A stretch of 64,000 bases of DNA from Gottschalkia purinilytica (GCF_001190785.1 NZ_LGSS01000005.1:203857-267856), one strand, 5' to 3'. Positions 37,264 through 46,390 are shown, numbered from the stretch's first letter. Translations and numbers: made by a program. Notes: generated by a model not told the origin, from the sequence alone.

Positions 37264-37614
37264 TTACACTTCCTCCTCAAACTTATCTAAATAAACAAAT
37301 CCCTTATAAATCTCTATATTTGCATTTCCCAAATGCTCTTTAGTTATGTTTAAATTTTCTTTAGCATCAAAAGCTATAGATATAGTTCTGTTATTTATTT
37401 TTGCTAGACCACTAAAGTCTACTGTATTTTTTCTTTCTAAGTGTCCATATACGCCGTCTACTCTATCTATTCTAAGTATCTTTATTGGTGTAGGTAATTT
37501 ATTTATATCTGCTATTCCTTTAGATCTATATTGGTTATTTATTATCTCTATAATATTTTCAAGGAGCATTCCTCTATTTCCATAAATTCTATAACTTTCT
37601 TTCAAAATTATCAC
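37264..37614 (-). CDS. Short RecU-like Holliday junction resolvase homologue
   Basis: 116 residues. GNRGMLLENIIEIINNQYR, LPTPIKIL, RKNTVDFSGLAK and ISIAFDAKEN correspond in order to the N-terminal and catalytic motifs of RecU (PDDEXK fold; the acidic residues and lysine in VDFSG...FDAKE are metal-binding). RecU is usually near 200 residues; here the part after the catalytic lysine is only about 35 residues. It could be a phage-type short homologue or a truncated gene. A 26-codon ORF with a ribosome binding site at its end (37180-37257) may be the displaced continuation. Confidence 0.65.
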   Translation of the reverse strand: MIILKESYRIYGNRGMLLENIIEIINNQYRSKGIADINKLPTPIKILRIDRVDGVYGHLERKNTVDFSGLAKINNRTISIAFDAKENLNITKEHLGNANIEIYKGFVYLDKFEEEV

Positions 37615-37684
37615 TTCTCATAATTTTTTTAGTAGCAAGTTTAAACTTTGTACATACCATGTTATTGAAGGGGAGGTATGGCAA

Positions 37685-38281
37685 ATGAGTTCACATGATA
37701 GTTCATTTAGTTTATGCAAGAAATTTGCACGAATCCTTGAAAGTGAGATTCTTGTATCTAGCGATGGTTTATGTACAGTAACACGTATGAGAAATATTAA
37801 AGCAACTATCGCAGGAAGACCAACTAGAAGTCCACTTGTTCTTAACGCACTTTTTTCGTTTGAATCAATGGATCGAGAAGGTAGAACTCTTAATTTAGGA
37901 GAAACCGTTATATTACAAGAAGAAATTAATCCATTTATTAGCGAACTTCGTGAGCAAGGTATCAAAGTTACAGCTTTTCATAATCACTGGTTATTTGAGA
38001 AGCCAAGACTATTTTATATTCACTTTTTCTCTATAGATGATCCTCTAACTTTTGCAAAGAAAGTAGCAAGAGCTTTTGAAATTTTAGAAGATTGTAATCA
38101 TCATAAGCATAATGATTGTCATAAGGAGCATGATAAACCTTGTAAATATCATGATGATGATTATTTTGAACATGACGATCATTGTAAGCATCATGATCAT
38201 TGTAAATGTGATGATCATAAAAAATATAGTAAACCTCGTAAGCATGATAGTTGCTGCGATGATGACTTTCCAAGATTTTAA
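37685..38281 (+). CDS. DUF1259 (LppY/LpqO-type) protein with His/Asp-rich tail, copy 1
   Basis: 198 residues. The DUF1259 domain (about 1-135) has RMRNIKATIAGRPTRSP, NLGETVILQEEINPFIS and VTAFHNHWLFEKPRLFYIHF. The tail (about 138-198) is packed with histidine, aspartate, lysine and cysteine (HHKHNDCHKEHDK), suggesting divalent metal binding. There is no signal peptide. ATG follows GGGGAGG. A second copy lies at 42212, with domain sequence almost unchanged and a shorter tail. The biochemical role of the domain is unknown to me. Confidence 0.85.
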   Translation: MSSHDSSFSLCKKFARILESEILVSSDGLCTVTRMRNIKATIAGRPTRSPLVLNALFSFESMDREGRTLNLGETVILQEEINPFISELREQGIKVTAFHNHWLFEKPRLFYIHFFSIDDPLTFAKKVARAFEILEDCNHHKHNDCHKEHDKPCKYHDDDYFEHDDHCKHHDHCKCDDHKKYSKPRKHDSCCDDDFPRF

Positions 38282-38338
38282 ATTTGATTAACTTTAGCAA
38301 CTAGATCACATCCCATTTTTTAGCTTAGAATTGGTTTA

Positions 38339-38370
38339 GGAGAAGTGGAGTTTGTCCACTCTCCTTTTTT
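38339..38370 (+). terminator. Terminator of DUF1259 copy 1
   Basis: GGAGAAGTGGA pairs with TCCACTCTCC (one bulge), followed by TTTTTT. Repeated almost exactly at 42799. Confidence 0.88.
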
Positions 38371-38727
38371 ATTTATTAAGAAATTACTTTGATAGATTCT
38401 AAGCCTTTTAATTTGCCTTCTAAATAATTCTTTATTCTTGTCATAGCTTCATTTCTTCAAGTTCTACCATCTGCCTCATAAAGTATATGTTATATCTCTT
38501 TCTAATTTTAACTTTGCTATTTTTTACATATCCCTAATGCTTATTTTATTGTTTCTTCGGCAATAGTATTTTTATCAAAGTATATCTTTACAGATTTATA
38601 ATTTGGTGAATATTTATTTTCTATGTCACACATTTAATATAACTTAATATAATGTAGTGTAGCTTGTATTAAAGTAATAACAATTGACAACAACAAGTTT
38701 ACAACTAATAAATAAGGACGTGAAATT
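38371..38727. other. Intergenic stretch with coding-like minus-strand debris
   Basis: About 360 bases between the two metal-rich genes. The minus strand gives fragments such as NKYSPNYKSVKIYFDKNTIAEE in shifting frames, so a gene may once have been here; I cannot name it. Confidence 0.4.
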
Positions 38728-39234
38728 ATGAAATATATAGATGAATATGAATATGAATATGAGGATGAATATGAATCCGAATTTTATTCCAAACATCATA
38801 AGCATGATGATCGCTGTAAGCGTGATGATCATCATAAGCATCATGATCATTGGAAACATGACGATCATTGCAAGCATGATGATCATCATAAGCATCATGA
38901 TCGTTGTAAAAATGAAGATGAAGGACAAACGCATGTTCATGAATTTTTAGGTAGTACTAAATTAGCAGAAGAAGAAGAAGATCGTCACAATCATCGTTTT
39001 GCAGGAGTTACAAGTGAAGCGATCCCTTTACCAGGCGGTGGTCATAAGCACGCCCTATTGACGAATACCGATTTCTTTGTAAATCATCTCCATGAGCTTG
39101 GAGCTGAAACTGGTCCAGCTATTAATGTTGGTGGTGGAAAACACGTACACTTCGTTAAAGCTAGAACGACTATAGATGATGGTCACTTTCATGAAGTTGT
39201 ATTTGCAACTTTAATTGAAGACCCTATATCTTAG
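38728..39234 (+). CDS. YmaF-family protein with Glu/Tyr and His/Asp-rich N-terminus
   Basis: 168 residues in two parts. Residues 1-65 are low-complexity: EYEYEDEYESE, then a repeated DDHHKHHDH pattern. Residues 66-168 are a YmaF-like domain with spaced histidines (THVHEFLGST, HNHRFAGVTSEAIPLPGGGHKH, NHLHELG, KHVHFVKA, GHFHEVVF). About 30 histidines in total point to metal binding. AAGGA lies upstream. Its C-terminal domain is duplicated in broken form at 44698. The function of YmaF proteins is unknown; spore association is a guess. Confidence 0.8.
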   Translation: MKYIDEYEYEYEDEYESEFYSKHHKHDDRCKRDDHHKHHDHWKHDDHCKHDDHHKHHDRCKNEDEGQTHVHEFLGSTKLAEEEEDRHNHRFAGVTSEAIPLPGGGHKHALLTNTDFFVNHLHELGAETGPAINVGGGKHVHFVKARTTIDDGHFHEVVFATLIEDPIS

Positions 39235-39242
39235 ATAATTTT

Positions 39243-39281
39243 GGCAATTTGTCTTATACTTATTAGATAAGGCAAATTGCC
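39243..39281 (+). terminator. Terminator of the YmaF-like gene
   Basis: GGCAATTTGTCTTAT pairs with ATAAGGCAAATTGCC (one G-T pair). A nearly identical hairpin follows the broken copy at 44955. Confidence 0.8.
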
Positions 39282-39351
39282 GTTTACTTAGCCATTTAAT
39301 TGCTCCTTACACATGGACAGTTGGCTATCTCTTGTAACTCAATCTCAACCC

Positions 39352-39459
39352 TCAGATTCTGCTATAAAACTTCCGTACATTAAGCTTTACAACTTGCTTA
39401 CTGCAATCAAATGTTATGCTATTAGGTAAATCTAATACTGTCTTTACTATTTGAGGATG
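39352..39459 (-). pseudogene. ISL3-family transposase relic
   Basis: The minus strand reads HPQIVKTVLDLPNSITFDCS then KQVVKLNVRKFYSRI and a stop. The DLP...VKLNVRKFY pattern is the zinc-finger-adjacent N-terminal region of ISL3-type transposases. No flanking frame continues it and no inverted repeats were found. Confidence 0.5.
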
Positions 39460-39509
39460 AAAATATCATCATAAAAAAACAGTCAACGGAGACTAAATGT
39501 TAGTATTCA

Positions 39510-39644
39510 CCTTATATAACCGAATATGGTAAGGAAATTTTAAAAGATATGATTGAAAATGCAAATCGTGAAGTAGATAAAATGATTCAGAACTTATGAA
39601 AAAATGATCTATCTAAGCTAATTACCTTCACGGAAACAATCTAA
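39510..39644 (+). pseudogene. MarR-type regulator C-terminal relic
   Basis: TEYGKEILKDMIENANREV, DKMIQNL, a stop, then NDLSKLITFTETI fit the end of the winged-helix wing and the C-terminal dimerisation helix of MarR proteins. The DNA-binding helix is missing. Confidence 0.45.
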
Positions 39645-40358
39645 ATCTAATTAATTTATTCGAAAGAACATTATTCTCAAGCAGAAGTATTCATTCGACC
39701 ATTTCAAATCAGCATGTGTTCTTATGAGCAATAACACGTTAGGTTATGATTTATTGGCAATTGAGATAAGTTTTATCGTCTTTGAAAGTATTTTAATGTG
39801 TCTCTTTTATTTAAAGAATTTCTTATAACTACAATTTAAATAGTACTGCTTTATAACTTATAGTCAATTATTGAGTTTTTTATGTATACTTCTATTTGTT
39901 CTACTGTATCTTACTGGTTTAACAATAACATTGCAAATTAACTAGGATAATCATGCACCAGCTTGTTATTAAGTTTTTAAGCATTCTCTGTAGATCTATC
40001 TAATATTTATGAAATTTTTCGTATTTTTTTATCTCTCTTTCATGCCCTAATATTATTCTTTTAAATATATATTCATTTAGATTATTTGTATCCATAATCA
40101 GATATTAAATGTATCTTTTCATATCTAATAATCCTAATGAAGAAGATTTGTCGTTGTTTTTAACGACTCCATAATGGTATTTTTTTAAAAGAATATTTAG
40201 TTGCACCTATTGTAGGTCTTTGTATTTTATTTAGTTAAGATAGTCTTGATTGGCTTTGTTTTTGTTTGATCCTCTTATGTTACTTATACTATCACTTCAT
40301 CGTTAATTGTTTTGTTTGCTTTAGATTAGAAAAGGGTCTTTTGACTTTATTATATTCC
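39645..40358. other. Degenerate stretch, no gene recognised
   Basis: About 710 bases with short, frame-shifted coding-like pieces on the minus strand (for example EYIFKRIILGHEREIKKYEKF). I cannot assign it. It lies between two relics and an intact gene. Confidence 0.45.
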
Positions 40359-40790
40359 TTATATTAAACTCTTCAACTTCTCGATAGATTTTCTGTCTTT
40401 TTGAAGTATTTCACCTGCAATATCTCTTGATTTATCATCTAGATTACCTCTTAGAATCTTTTCAGCCATATTAATTCCCTTAGTTTCTCCTTCTATAGCT
40501 TTTTCAATGATTTCAGCTGTATCCGCTTTTGAACCCAAATCTATATTAAGCATCATTTTGCCCATTTTACCTTTCATTCCAATATTCTCGTCTGGTTGTC
40601 CCCCTATGTCTTGAATATAACTTGCTAATTTTTCAATATTTTCTCTATGCTGTTTTTGAATTTCCTTGAAGCAATCTTTCACATTCTTATCTTCTATCCT
40701 AGATATAAAATTATTAAAACTATCTATTGCCATATACTCTCCTTTTAAAAGTTCGTTGAGTGACTCTATTGTTTCCAGATCATTAGACAT
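40359..40790 (-). CDS. Ferritin-like DUF2383 protein
   Basis: 143 residues, all alpha-helical. LNELLKGEYMAIDSFNNFISRI and the EIQKQHRENIEKLASYI helix have the glutamate and histidine spacing of DUF2383 ferritin-like bundles; a second pair of helices is EIIEKAIEGETKGINMAEKI and a C-terminal charged helix. Metal binding is plausible but unproven. ATG follows AAGGAGG. It is monocistronic among decayed genes, close to the His-rich proteins. Confidence 0.82.
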   Translation of the reverse strand: MSNDLETIESLNELLKGEYMAIDSFNNFISRIEDKNVKDCFKEIQKQHRENIEKLASYIQDIGGQPDENIGMKGKMGKMMLNIDLGSKADTAEIIEKAIEGETKGINMAEKILRGNLDDKSRDIAGEILQKDRKSIEKLKSLI

Positions 40791-41206
40791 TTTATTTGCC
40801 TCCTTTATAATAAATCAATAATTACCTATTGTGTTTTTATTTTTCCACTAAATTCAAAAATAATGCAATCAAGTTAAATTTCATTTATAAAATTCTCAAT
40901 TACTTCTATTAGGTTTTTCAGCTCCCTTTCTTAAAGCTTCTCTTCATGAGAGTTTTATTTCCTCTTTTTATCCTTCTTTTTGTCTTGCAAACTGCTAACT
41001 CCTTTATATAGTCATAAAAATAACACTTATTTGAGTGATTTTTCTGTTGACTATCACTATATTTATTGCAAATGTTTATGATATCATTATCAAAGTCAAT
41101 ATTCCATACTGATACTGACGCTTTTTTGTTTATATAAATATACAATAACACATAAAAATTATCAAAGTGGCAATTAAATACGCTCAAGAACATGATAGCA
41201 TTATAG
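40791..41206. other. Gap with an unsupported minus-strand ORF
   Basis: An open frame (40918-41193, minus) of 91 codons lacks a clear ribosome binding site and matches nothing I know. Its C-terminus is very basic. Otherwise nothing. Confidence 0.4.
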
Positions 41207-41880
41207 ATGTTAGCTCAAAGCTATTATACTACCATTTACACAATTGCCTTTGCCAATTCAGGGGTAGATTTAAACAACCTTCATATTGGGAAAGTTATTT
41301 ATATATGTTCCGGATATAAATATTACTATCCAAGTTTTAATCTTCCCACTACAAAAATTAGTAAAACAAAAATAGATTTAAATAATCACTTACGTATGCT
41401 TTGGAAATAGCACATCGTTTGGATAAGATTAACCATTGTCAGTATTGTTTTAGATTTTCCTGATGTAGACTTTGTTACCAATCGTCTTTTCAGAAATCAT
41501 AATGACTTAGAATTAGTTTTGAAGCCTTTTTATAGGGATATAAAATTATCTCTAGATTCGCTAACTTATTTAAAGTTATCTTATCATCGCTGCAGAACTT
41601 GTAAAGGTAATAGCAGATGATGTAAAAGGTGGTATGCCAATGTAGATGAATTTGCTGCCTTCCTTGGTTGTATCAACTTATATTAGTCTGAGGAAAATTG
41701 GAAAATAATGTTGTATGGATACTTAGTCATGATCAAACCTGAAACTGTTTACATTATTAAAAAGAAGTATGAGGATACCATCACCAGTATATGGCAAGAT
41801 TGAAAAATAGGCTTTAAAAATAGCTGATATGATGATAAAAGGTATTATTAAACAATTTCCAAATAATTTTATAAAGTAGT
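41207..41880 (+). pseudogene. Decayed LysM-containing protein
   Basis: The first 67 codons give a LysM-like unit (TIYTIAFANSGVDLNNLHIG, KVIYICSGYKYYYP). After an in-frame TAG (41408-41410) the homologous-looking frame continues with HIVWIRLTIVSIVLDFPDVD and VLKPFYRDIK, shifts near 41555 to IIAAELVKVIADDVKGG, and shifts again to WYANVDEFAAFLGCINLY, a stop, then SEENWKIMLYGYL. This order suggests one former protein of about 280 residues with an N-terminal LysM and a helical domain. At least two stops and two frameshifts are present. Confidence 0.65.
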
Positions 41881-42211
41881 TTTAAAGTTCTCTTAATAGA
41901 GAAAGGATTTATAATAATACTATAGAGCTTTTCTCTTTAATGCTGTTTACAAACATATCTTCTACTATAATAATTGTTTTTCTTAATTCCTATTAATATG
42001 GCTATTCTGCTTTCTATTATATTATATTTCTATATTTATCTAATGTTATCTTATTTGTATCTAATTTTTCCTAAAGGGTAAAACTTCCTTTCTAAATATT
42101 GTAATTTAGTCTTACATATATCTATTTTTTCAAAATATTCATATTTTATAATTTTTTAGTAACAAATTTAAATCTTGTACATACTATGTTACAGAAAGGG
42201 AGGCATAATAA
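41881..42211. other. Intergenic stretch before DUF1259 copy 2
   Basis: About 330 AT-rich bases. The last 80 resemble the region upstream of copy 1, including a GTAACAAATTTAAA-like stretch against GTAGCAAGTTTAAA, so the duplication includes the promoter region. Confidence 0.5.
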
Positions 42212-42772
42212 ATGAGTTCACATGATAGCTCATCTAGCTTATGTAGGAAATTTGCAAGAATCCTTGAAAGTGAGATTCTTGAATCAACTGATGGTTTATG
42301 TGTAGTAACACGTATGAGAAACATTAAAGTAACAATTGCAGGAAGACCAACTAGAAGTCCACTTGTTCTTAACGCACTTTTTTCATTTGAATCAATGGAT
42401 TGTAAAGGTAAAACTCTCAATTTGGGAGAAACTGTTATATTACAAGAAGAAATTAATCCATTTATTAGCGAACTTCGTGAGCAAGGTATTAAAGTCACAG
42501 CTCTTCACAATCACTGGTTATTTGATAAACCAAGATTATTTTATATTCACTTTTTCTCTATAGATGATCCTCTAACTTTTGCAAAGAAAGTAGCAAGAGC
42601 TTTTGAAATTTTAGAAGATTGTAATCATCATAAGCATAATGATTGTCATAAGGAGCATGATAAACCTTGTAAATACCATGATGATGATTATCGTAAATAT
42701 GACGATCATAGAAAAGATAGTAAGCCTCGTGAGTATGATGATCAATACGATGACGACTTTCCGAGATTTTAA
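42212..42772 (+). CDS. DUF1259 protein with His/Asp-rich tail, copy 2
   Basis: 186 residues. The first 150 are nearly identical to copy 1 (for example GRPTRSPLVLNALFSFESMD and NLGETVILQEEINPFIS), then the acidic/histidine tail is 12 residues shorter and ends in the same DDDFPRF. AAAGGGAGG precedes the ATG. Upstream and downstream DNA, including the terminator, also matches copy 1, so a segment of roughly 0.7 kb was duplicated. Confidence 0.85.
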   Translation: MSSHDSSSSLCRKFARILESEILESTDGLCVVTRMRNIKVTIAGRPTRSPLVLNALFSFESMDCKGKTLNLGETVILQEEINPFISELREQGIKVTALHNHWLFDKPRLFYIHFFSIDDPLTFAKKVARAFEILEDCNHHKHNDCHKEHDKPCKYHDDDYRKYDDHRKDSKPREYDDQYDDDFPRF

Positions 42773-42798
42773 GTTTGATTAACTTTATTTTTAAATTA

Positions 42799-42830
42799 GG
42801 AGAAGTGGAGTTTGTCCACTCTCCTTTTTT
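42799..42830 (+). terminator. Terminator of DUF1259 copy 2
   Basis: The same hairpin as at 38339-38370, with TTTTTT. Confidence 0.88.
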
Positions 42831-43516
42831 ATTTTCAGAGAATCTCACTCATTGATATCTGTCCTGATAAAACTTTTCTTCTGCTACCTCTTTTAGCCTC
42901 TTATACTTTTGGGATTGTCAGAATGTCAAAGCAAAGAAACGATTGGCAATAAACATAGAGAAACACTGGTTATATCTACAAAAGTAAAAATTAAATCAAT
43001 ATGAAATAAAAATCAAATCTATTTTCCCTAATATTGCTAAAAATGAAGGCATAAGTAGACTCTCTAAAATATAGAACAGCTAATATTAGTCCATACATAA
43101 AAGTACCTACTGTAAATAGTATTTTTATGATTATCATCATAATTATATTATCCTTATTAGTAACTATATTAGCAGATAGAAAATAAAGACAGTTATAGGT
43201 AAAGGAGATAAAGAAAGAACTATATACTTATAAGTTTATATAAGCTACATTAAAATTATCTTGTCAAAATTCTCAATTTATAGTTATCTTTATTGTCTAT
43301 GGCTTGTACAATATATCTACTAAAAATTTTATGGTTATACTAAAAATTGCTATTGGAACAGTCCATTATTAGAATCCTCATAATTTTTTCTCTTGCAATT
43401 CCTTTATATTGCGAATAAAAAAATACCGTCAAATTATACTTATTATAATAATGCGGTATTTAGATGAATTATTGCTTTCTAACATTTTTATTAGCAAGTT
43501 CCATCATGTAAAAACT
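42831..43516. other. Gap with a recombinase micro-duplication and membrane-protein debris
   Basis: About 690 bases. The minus strand at 42991-43140 is open for 49 codons with a hydrophobic start (FTVGTFMYGLILAVLYF) but no ribosome binding site. The 42-base recombinase copy at 43189 lies here. No intact gene. Confidence 0.5.
43189..43230 (+). repeat. Exact 42-base copy of the xer gene segment at 18867-18908
   Basis: ACAGTTATAGGTAAAGGAGA and the following 22 bases match the catalytic-lysine region (VIGKGDKERTIYL) of the recombinase at 18315 without mismatch, then diverge on both sides. The second recombinase gene is not identical here. Confidence 0.85.
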
Positions 43517-44329
43517 TTATTCCTCAATAAAATTTATCAACTCTTCATTAAATTTGTCTCGTTGGTCATAAAATGATCCGTGACCGCTATAGCGAAATGG
43601 TATAAGCTTAGAATTTTTAATACCTTGTTTTTGTACTTGAGCTAGTTGGAATGGAACCACTTTATCATGAATGCCATGAATAATTAATGTCGGAACATTT
43701 ATTTTTCCTAAATCAGAAAATAGTGTTTCACGTAACCAAGTATTTGCAATGGCAGCTGTTGCCCATCCCGCTGCTTGTAAGCCTAATTGTAAGAACCAAT
43801 AAGAGAATGGTTCAGTTATGTGCTGAAAGAAAAATATATTACCAAAATCATTAAGCATTTTAGGTCGATCAGTGTATGTTCCTTTAATAATATTAACGAT
43901 TGTTTCTCTATCTAAGCCATAAGGAAAATTAGGACGTTTAATAAGACTAGGAGCTGCTGCTGCAAAAAGAGCAAGTTTGGATACTTCATATCCATTATGT
44001 CTAGCCATATATCTAATAGCAATTGATCCACCTGTTGAGTGGCCTGCTAGTATAAAGTTTTTTAATTTTAGCGTTTCAACTACAGTTCGAACATCATCTG
44101 ATAATCTATTGTAATCATATCCTGTGAAAGGCTTATCTGATTTACCAAATCCTCTTTGGTCTATGCCGATACATCTGTAGCCTCTTTTAGGAAGCTCATT
44201 AAACTGATATTCAAATAATTTATGACTTCCAGGCCAACCATGTAAAAATACAATTGTCTTATCACCTTCTTGGTTAAGATCCTCTACATAAACTTTTACA
44301 TTTGGCTGTACTCTAACATAGTATCCCAT
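43517..44329 (-). CDS. Alpha/beta hydrolase (non-haem haloperoxidase-like)
   Basis: 270 residues. The catalytic triad is clear: nucleophile serine in AGHSTGGSIA (about 96), aspartate in HGIHDKVVP (about 222) and histidine in YSGHGSF (about 248). The oxyanion motif is LHGWPGS, and FGKSDKP is the usual loop. This pattern is that of epoxide hydrolase/haloperoxidase-like esterases; the substrate is unknown. The ATG at 44329 follows GGAGGTG, preferred to an adjacent TTG. It is cytosolic and transcribed alone. Confidence 0.88.
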   Translation of the reverse strand: MGYYVRVQPNVKVYVEDLNQEGDKTIVFLHGWPGSHKLFEYQFNELPKRGYRCIGIDQRGFGKSDKPFTGYDYNRLSDDVRTVVETLKLKNFILAGHSTGGSIAIRYMARHNGYEVSKLALFAAAAPSLIKRPNFPYGLDRETIVNIIKGTYTDRPKMLNDFGNIFFFQHITEPFSYWFLQLGLQAAGWATAAIANTWLRETLFSDLGKINVPTLIIHGIHDKVVPFQLAQVQKQGIKNSKLIPFRYSGHGSFYDQRDKFNEELINFIEE

Positions 44330-44503
44330 CAAGACACCTCCAATAATTAAATTGCCATATTTAAATGTTATTCATTTAAGCATGAATTTATGAATGATTG
44401 AGCTAATTTTAAAATACCGTATTATTCTGTTTTCAAATAACATTTTTAAAATTCTTATATCATATTAACTAAGCAATGAAATCTGATTTAGTATTTTAAA
44501 ATT

Positions 44504-44697
44504 GTGACAAATTACTTCTATACTTTTTTATCTTGCTTTGCATTAATTTTCATTTCAGCTTTACTCCAATCATTCAACAGATCATTTAGCCTTACAGATC
44601 CAGTATTATTTCAGGTATTCTGGCCTAATTTCTACTTATTCTTTGCTTACATTGTTTTCCCAATATTAGTTCTACAATCACTAGCTATAAAAAATAA
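44504..44697 (+). pseudogene. C-terminal fragment resembling a GerAB-type germination permease
   Basis: The frame reads two hydrophobic spans around FNRSFSLTDPVLFQVFWPN, ending ILVLQSLAIKNN. The LF-x-x-FWP...P-x-L pattern and basic end are like the last span of GerAB/YndE spore-germinant permeases. It then runs without a stop into the broken YmaF copy. No ribosome binding site is seen for the apparent GTG/ATG start. Confidence 0.35.
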
Positions 44698-44946
44698 CAT
44701 GCACACCTACCGTTTTGCAGGAGTTACAAGTGAAGCAATACCACTACCAGGTGGTGGTCATAAGTACGCTCTATTGACTAACACTGATTTTTTATAGATC
44801 ATCATGAACTGGGAGCTGAGACTGGTCCAGCTATTAATGTAGGAAATGGTGAACACATTCATTTTGTTAAAGCTAGAACGACTATAGATGATGATCACTT
44901 TCATGAAGTTGTATTTGCAACCTTAATTGAAGATCCTATATCTTAG
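44698..44946 (+). pseudogene. Broken duplicate of the YmaF-like C-terminal domain
   Basis: It matches 38985-39234 closely: YRFAGVTSEAIPLPGGGHKY, then a frameshift and 3-base loss near 44795 (TNTDFL, stop), then HHELGAETGPAINVGNGEH and HFVKARTTIDDDHFHEVVF to the same LIEDPIS end. The His-rich N-terminal half is gone. The terminator is also duplicated. Confidence 0.88.
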
Positions 44947-44954
44947 ATCATTTT

Positions 44955-44993
44955 GGCAATTTGTCTTATGCTTATTAGATAAGGCAACTTGCC
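44955..44993 (+). terminator. Duplicate of the YmaF-like gene terminator
   Basis: GGCAATTTGTCTTAT with ATAAGGCAACTTGCC; one more mismatch than the original at 39243. Confidence 0.7.
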
Positions 44994-45147
44994 GTTTACT
45001 TAGCTACTTAATTACTCAGTTATACACATTTCTTCGTTTTATTTTATTTTCTAATACTTTCTTTTAAAAAATGGAAGTTCTTAATTTAAATAATATGAAA
45101 ACTAAACGTAGAGGAACGTGGACTATTAAAACTGTAGTATATATTAT
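44994..45147. other. Short gap, nothing supported
   Basis: A plus-strand frame from ATG 45071 has no ribosome binding site. No other feature seen. Confidence 0.4.
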
Positions 45148-45183
45148 AAAAAATAAAGAAGACCAGAGAATTAACTTTGGTCT
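45148..45183 (-). terminator. Terminator of the CPBP protease gene
   Basis: AGACCAAAG and CTCTGGTCT form an imperfect stem; on the minus strand TCTTTATTTTTTATAA follows. Confidence 0.65.
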
Positions 45184-45262
45184 AAATAATTTGCTTATAT
45201 ATTATTGTAGCAATAGTGATGTCTACATCTTAATATAAATATTAATTTTTTATGTAGATTTT

Positions 45263-46168
45263 TTATTTTTCAATGTTAACATGCTTCTTATTTCTTATTA
45301 TGATACTTATTATTAAAAATATTCCTAATACAGTTAAAGCTGGTATTGCAAATGCATCAAGATTATTAGCTATCCTGTATTTAGGTTCTATTCCAATATC
45401 ACGAAGTCCCATATAGTCTAATCCTATAGTAAAAAAACCTAAATTATAGACTCCGTGCATTGCACATACTCCCCAAAGACTTTCATCCCACAATGCATAT
45501 AATGCAAACACTATTGTTGATATTAGAAGAAATACAAAGTAAATTTTTGTAGCACCTTCTATAAATATGTGGGAAGCTATGAATAAAAATGCCTGTAATA
45601 CTACTCCTATAATAATACCATAATTCTTACCTAATATAGGCATTAGAAATCCTCTAAACTGAATTTCTTCAGCTGATCCTTGGAAAAGATACGAGACGAA
45701 ATACATAGGTAGAACTAACAATAAGTTACTGATATTTATATACTTATGTCCCTTAGCAACTTCTACCATATTAAATTTAATAGATAGAAAAATAGCCGAA
45801 GCTATAATTATAGTACCAATAATAAATCCTCTAATGAATTTAAATAAAGCTTGTTTTTTTTCAAATCCTATTGTAATTAATGAACGGTTTTCATATTTTT
45901 TAATCCATATAAATAGTATTACAATAGGAAGCCCGAAACCTACAACTGATGCTATCATAGATCCAATAGCAGATGATATTGTTCCGAACTTTATATGATT
46001 AATTCTAGTAGTGTATATTGCTAAAAATCCTCCTAAGACTTGAGTTAATCCACTTATAGCATATAATCCTATGTATATCATTATGGCTAGTAATGGTTTG
46101 GTTGTTCTCTCTCCTGTTTCAATTAGTTTAATAAGTCTATTTTTAAAATTATTTATATCTTTCGCCAT
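45263..46168 (-). CDS. CPBP-family intramembrane metalloprotease (CAAX/ABI type)
   Basis: 301 residues with about eight membrane spans. The family motifs are present: EEIQFRG (Glu-Glu-x3-Arg), FLFIASHIF (Phe-x3-His) and CAMHGVYNLGF (His-x3-Asn). These form the active site of Rce1-like proteases. Bacterial members act in bacteriocin self-immunity, signalling or unknown processes. There is no bacteriocin gene nearby that I can see. AGGAGGT precedes the ATG. It is monocistronic. Confidence 0.88.
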   Translation of the reverse strand: MAKDINNFKNRLIKLIETGERTTKPLLAIMIYIGLYAISGLTQVLGGFLAIYTTRINHIKFGTISSAIGSMIASVVGFGLPIVILFIWIKKYENRSLITIGFEKKQALFKFIRGFIIGTIIIASAIFLSIKFNMVEVAKGHKYINISNLLLVLPMYFVSYLFQGSAEEIQFRGFLMPILGKNYGIIIGVVLQAFLFIASHIFIEGATKIYFVFLLISTIVFALYALWDESLWGVCAMHGVYNLGFFTIGLDYMGLRDIGIEPKYRIANNLDAFAIPALTVLGIFLIISIIIRNKKHVNIEK

Positions 46169-46390
46169 ATCTAGTTATACCTCCTAGCTTAGTTATCTCA
46201 TAATGTAAATTTACCCAAATAATATAATTTTTATTTCAAATAAGTGTGTAGTAGATAAAGATATGCAGTTATACTTACCTATTTTATATATTTAAATACA
46301 TATATAGTTTAAACATATTACTCTTGGATTTATACAATATAGATTTATACTTTAAAATTTGTTATAAGCTTAGAAGTTATTTTAAAAACA

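Noticed and set aside
38031..38300. His/Tyr-rich minus-strand frames opposite the DUF1259 and YmaF-like genes
   Set aside because: Shadows of the histidine/aspartate codon repeats.
40918..41193. Minus-strand 91-codon ORF
   Set aside because: AT-rich, no convincing ribosome binding site, no recognised motif.
42991..43140. Minus-strand hydrophobic 49-codon ORF
   Set aside because: No ribosome binding site; resembles a membrane-protein fragment too weakly to name.
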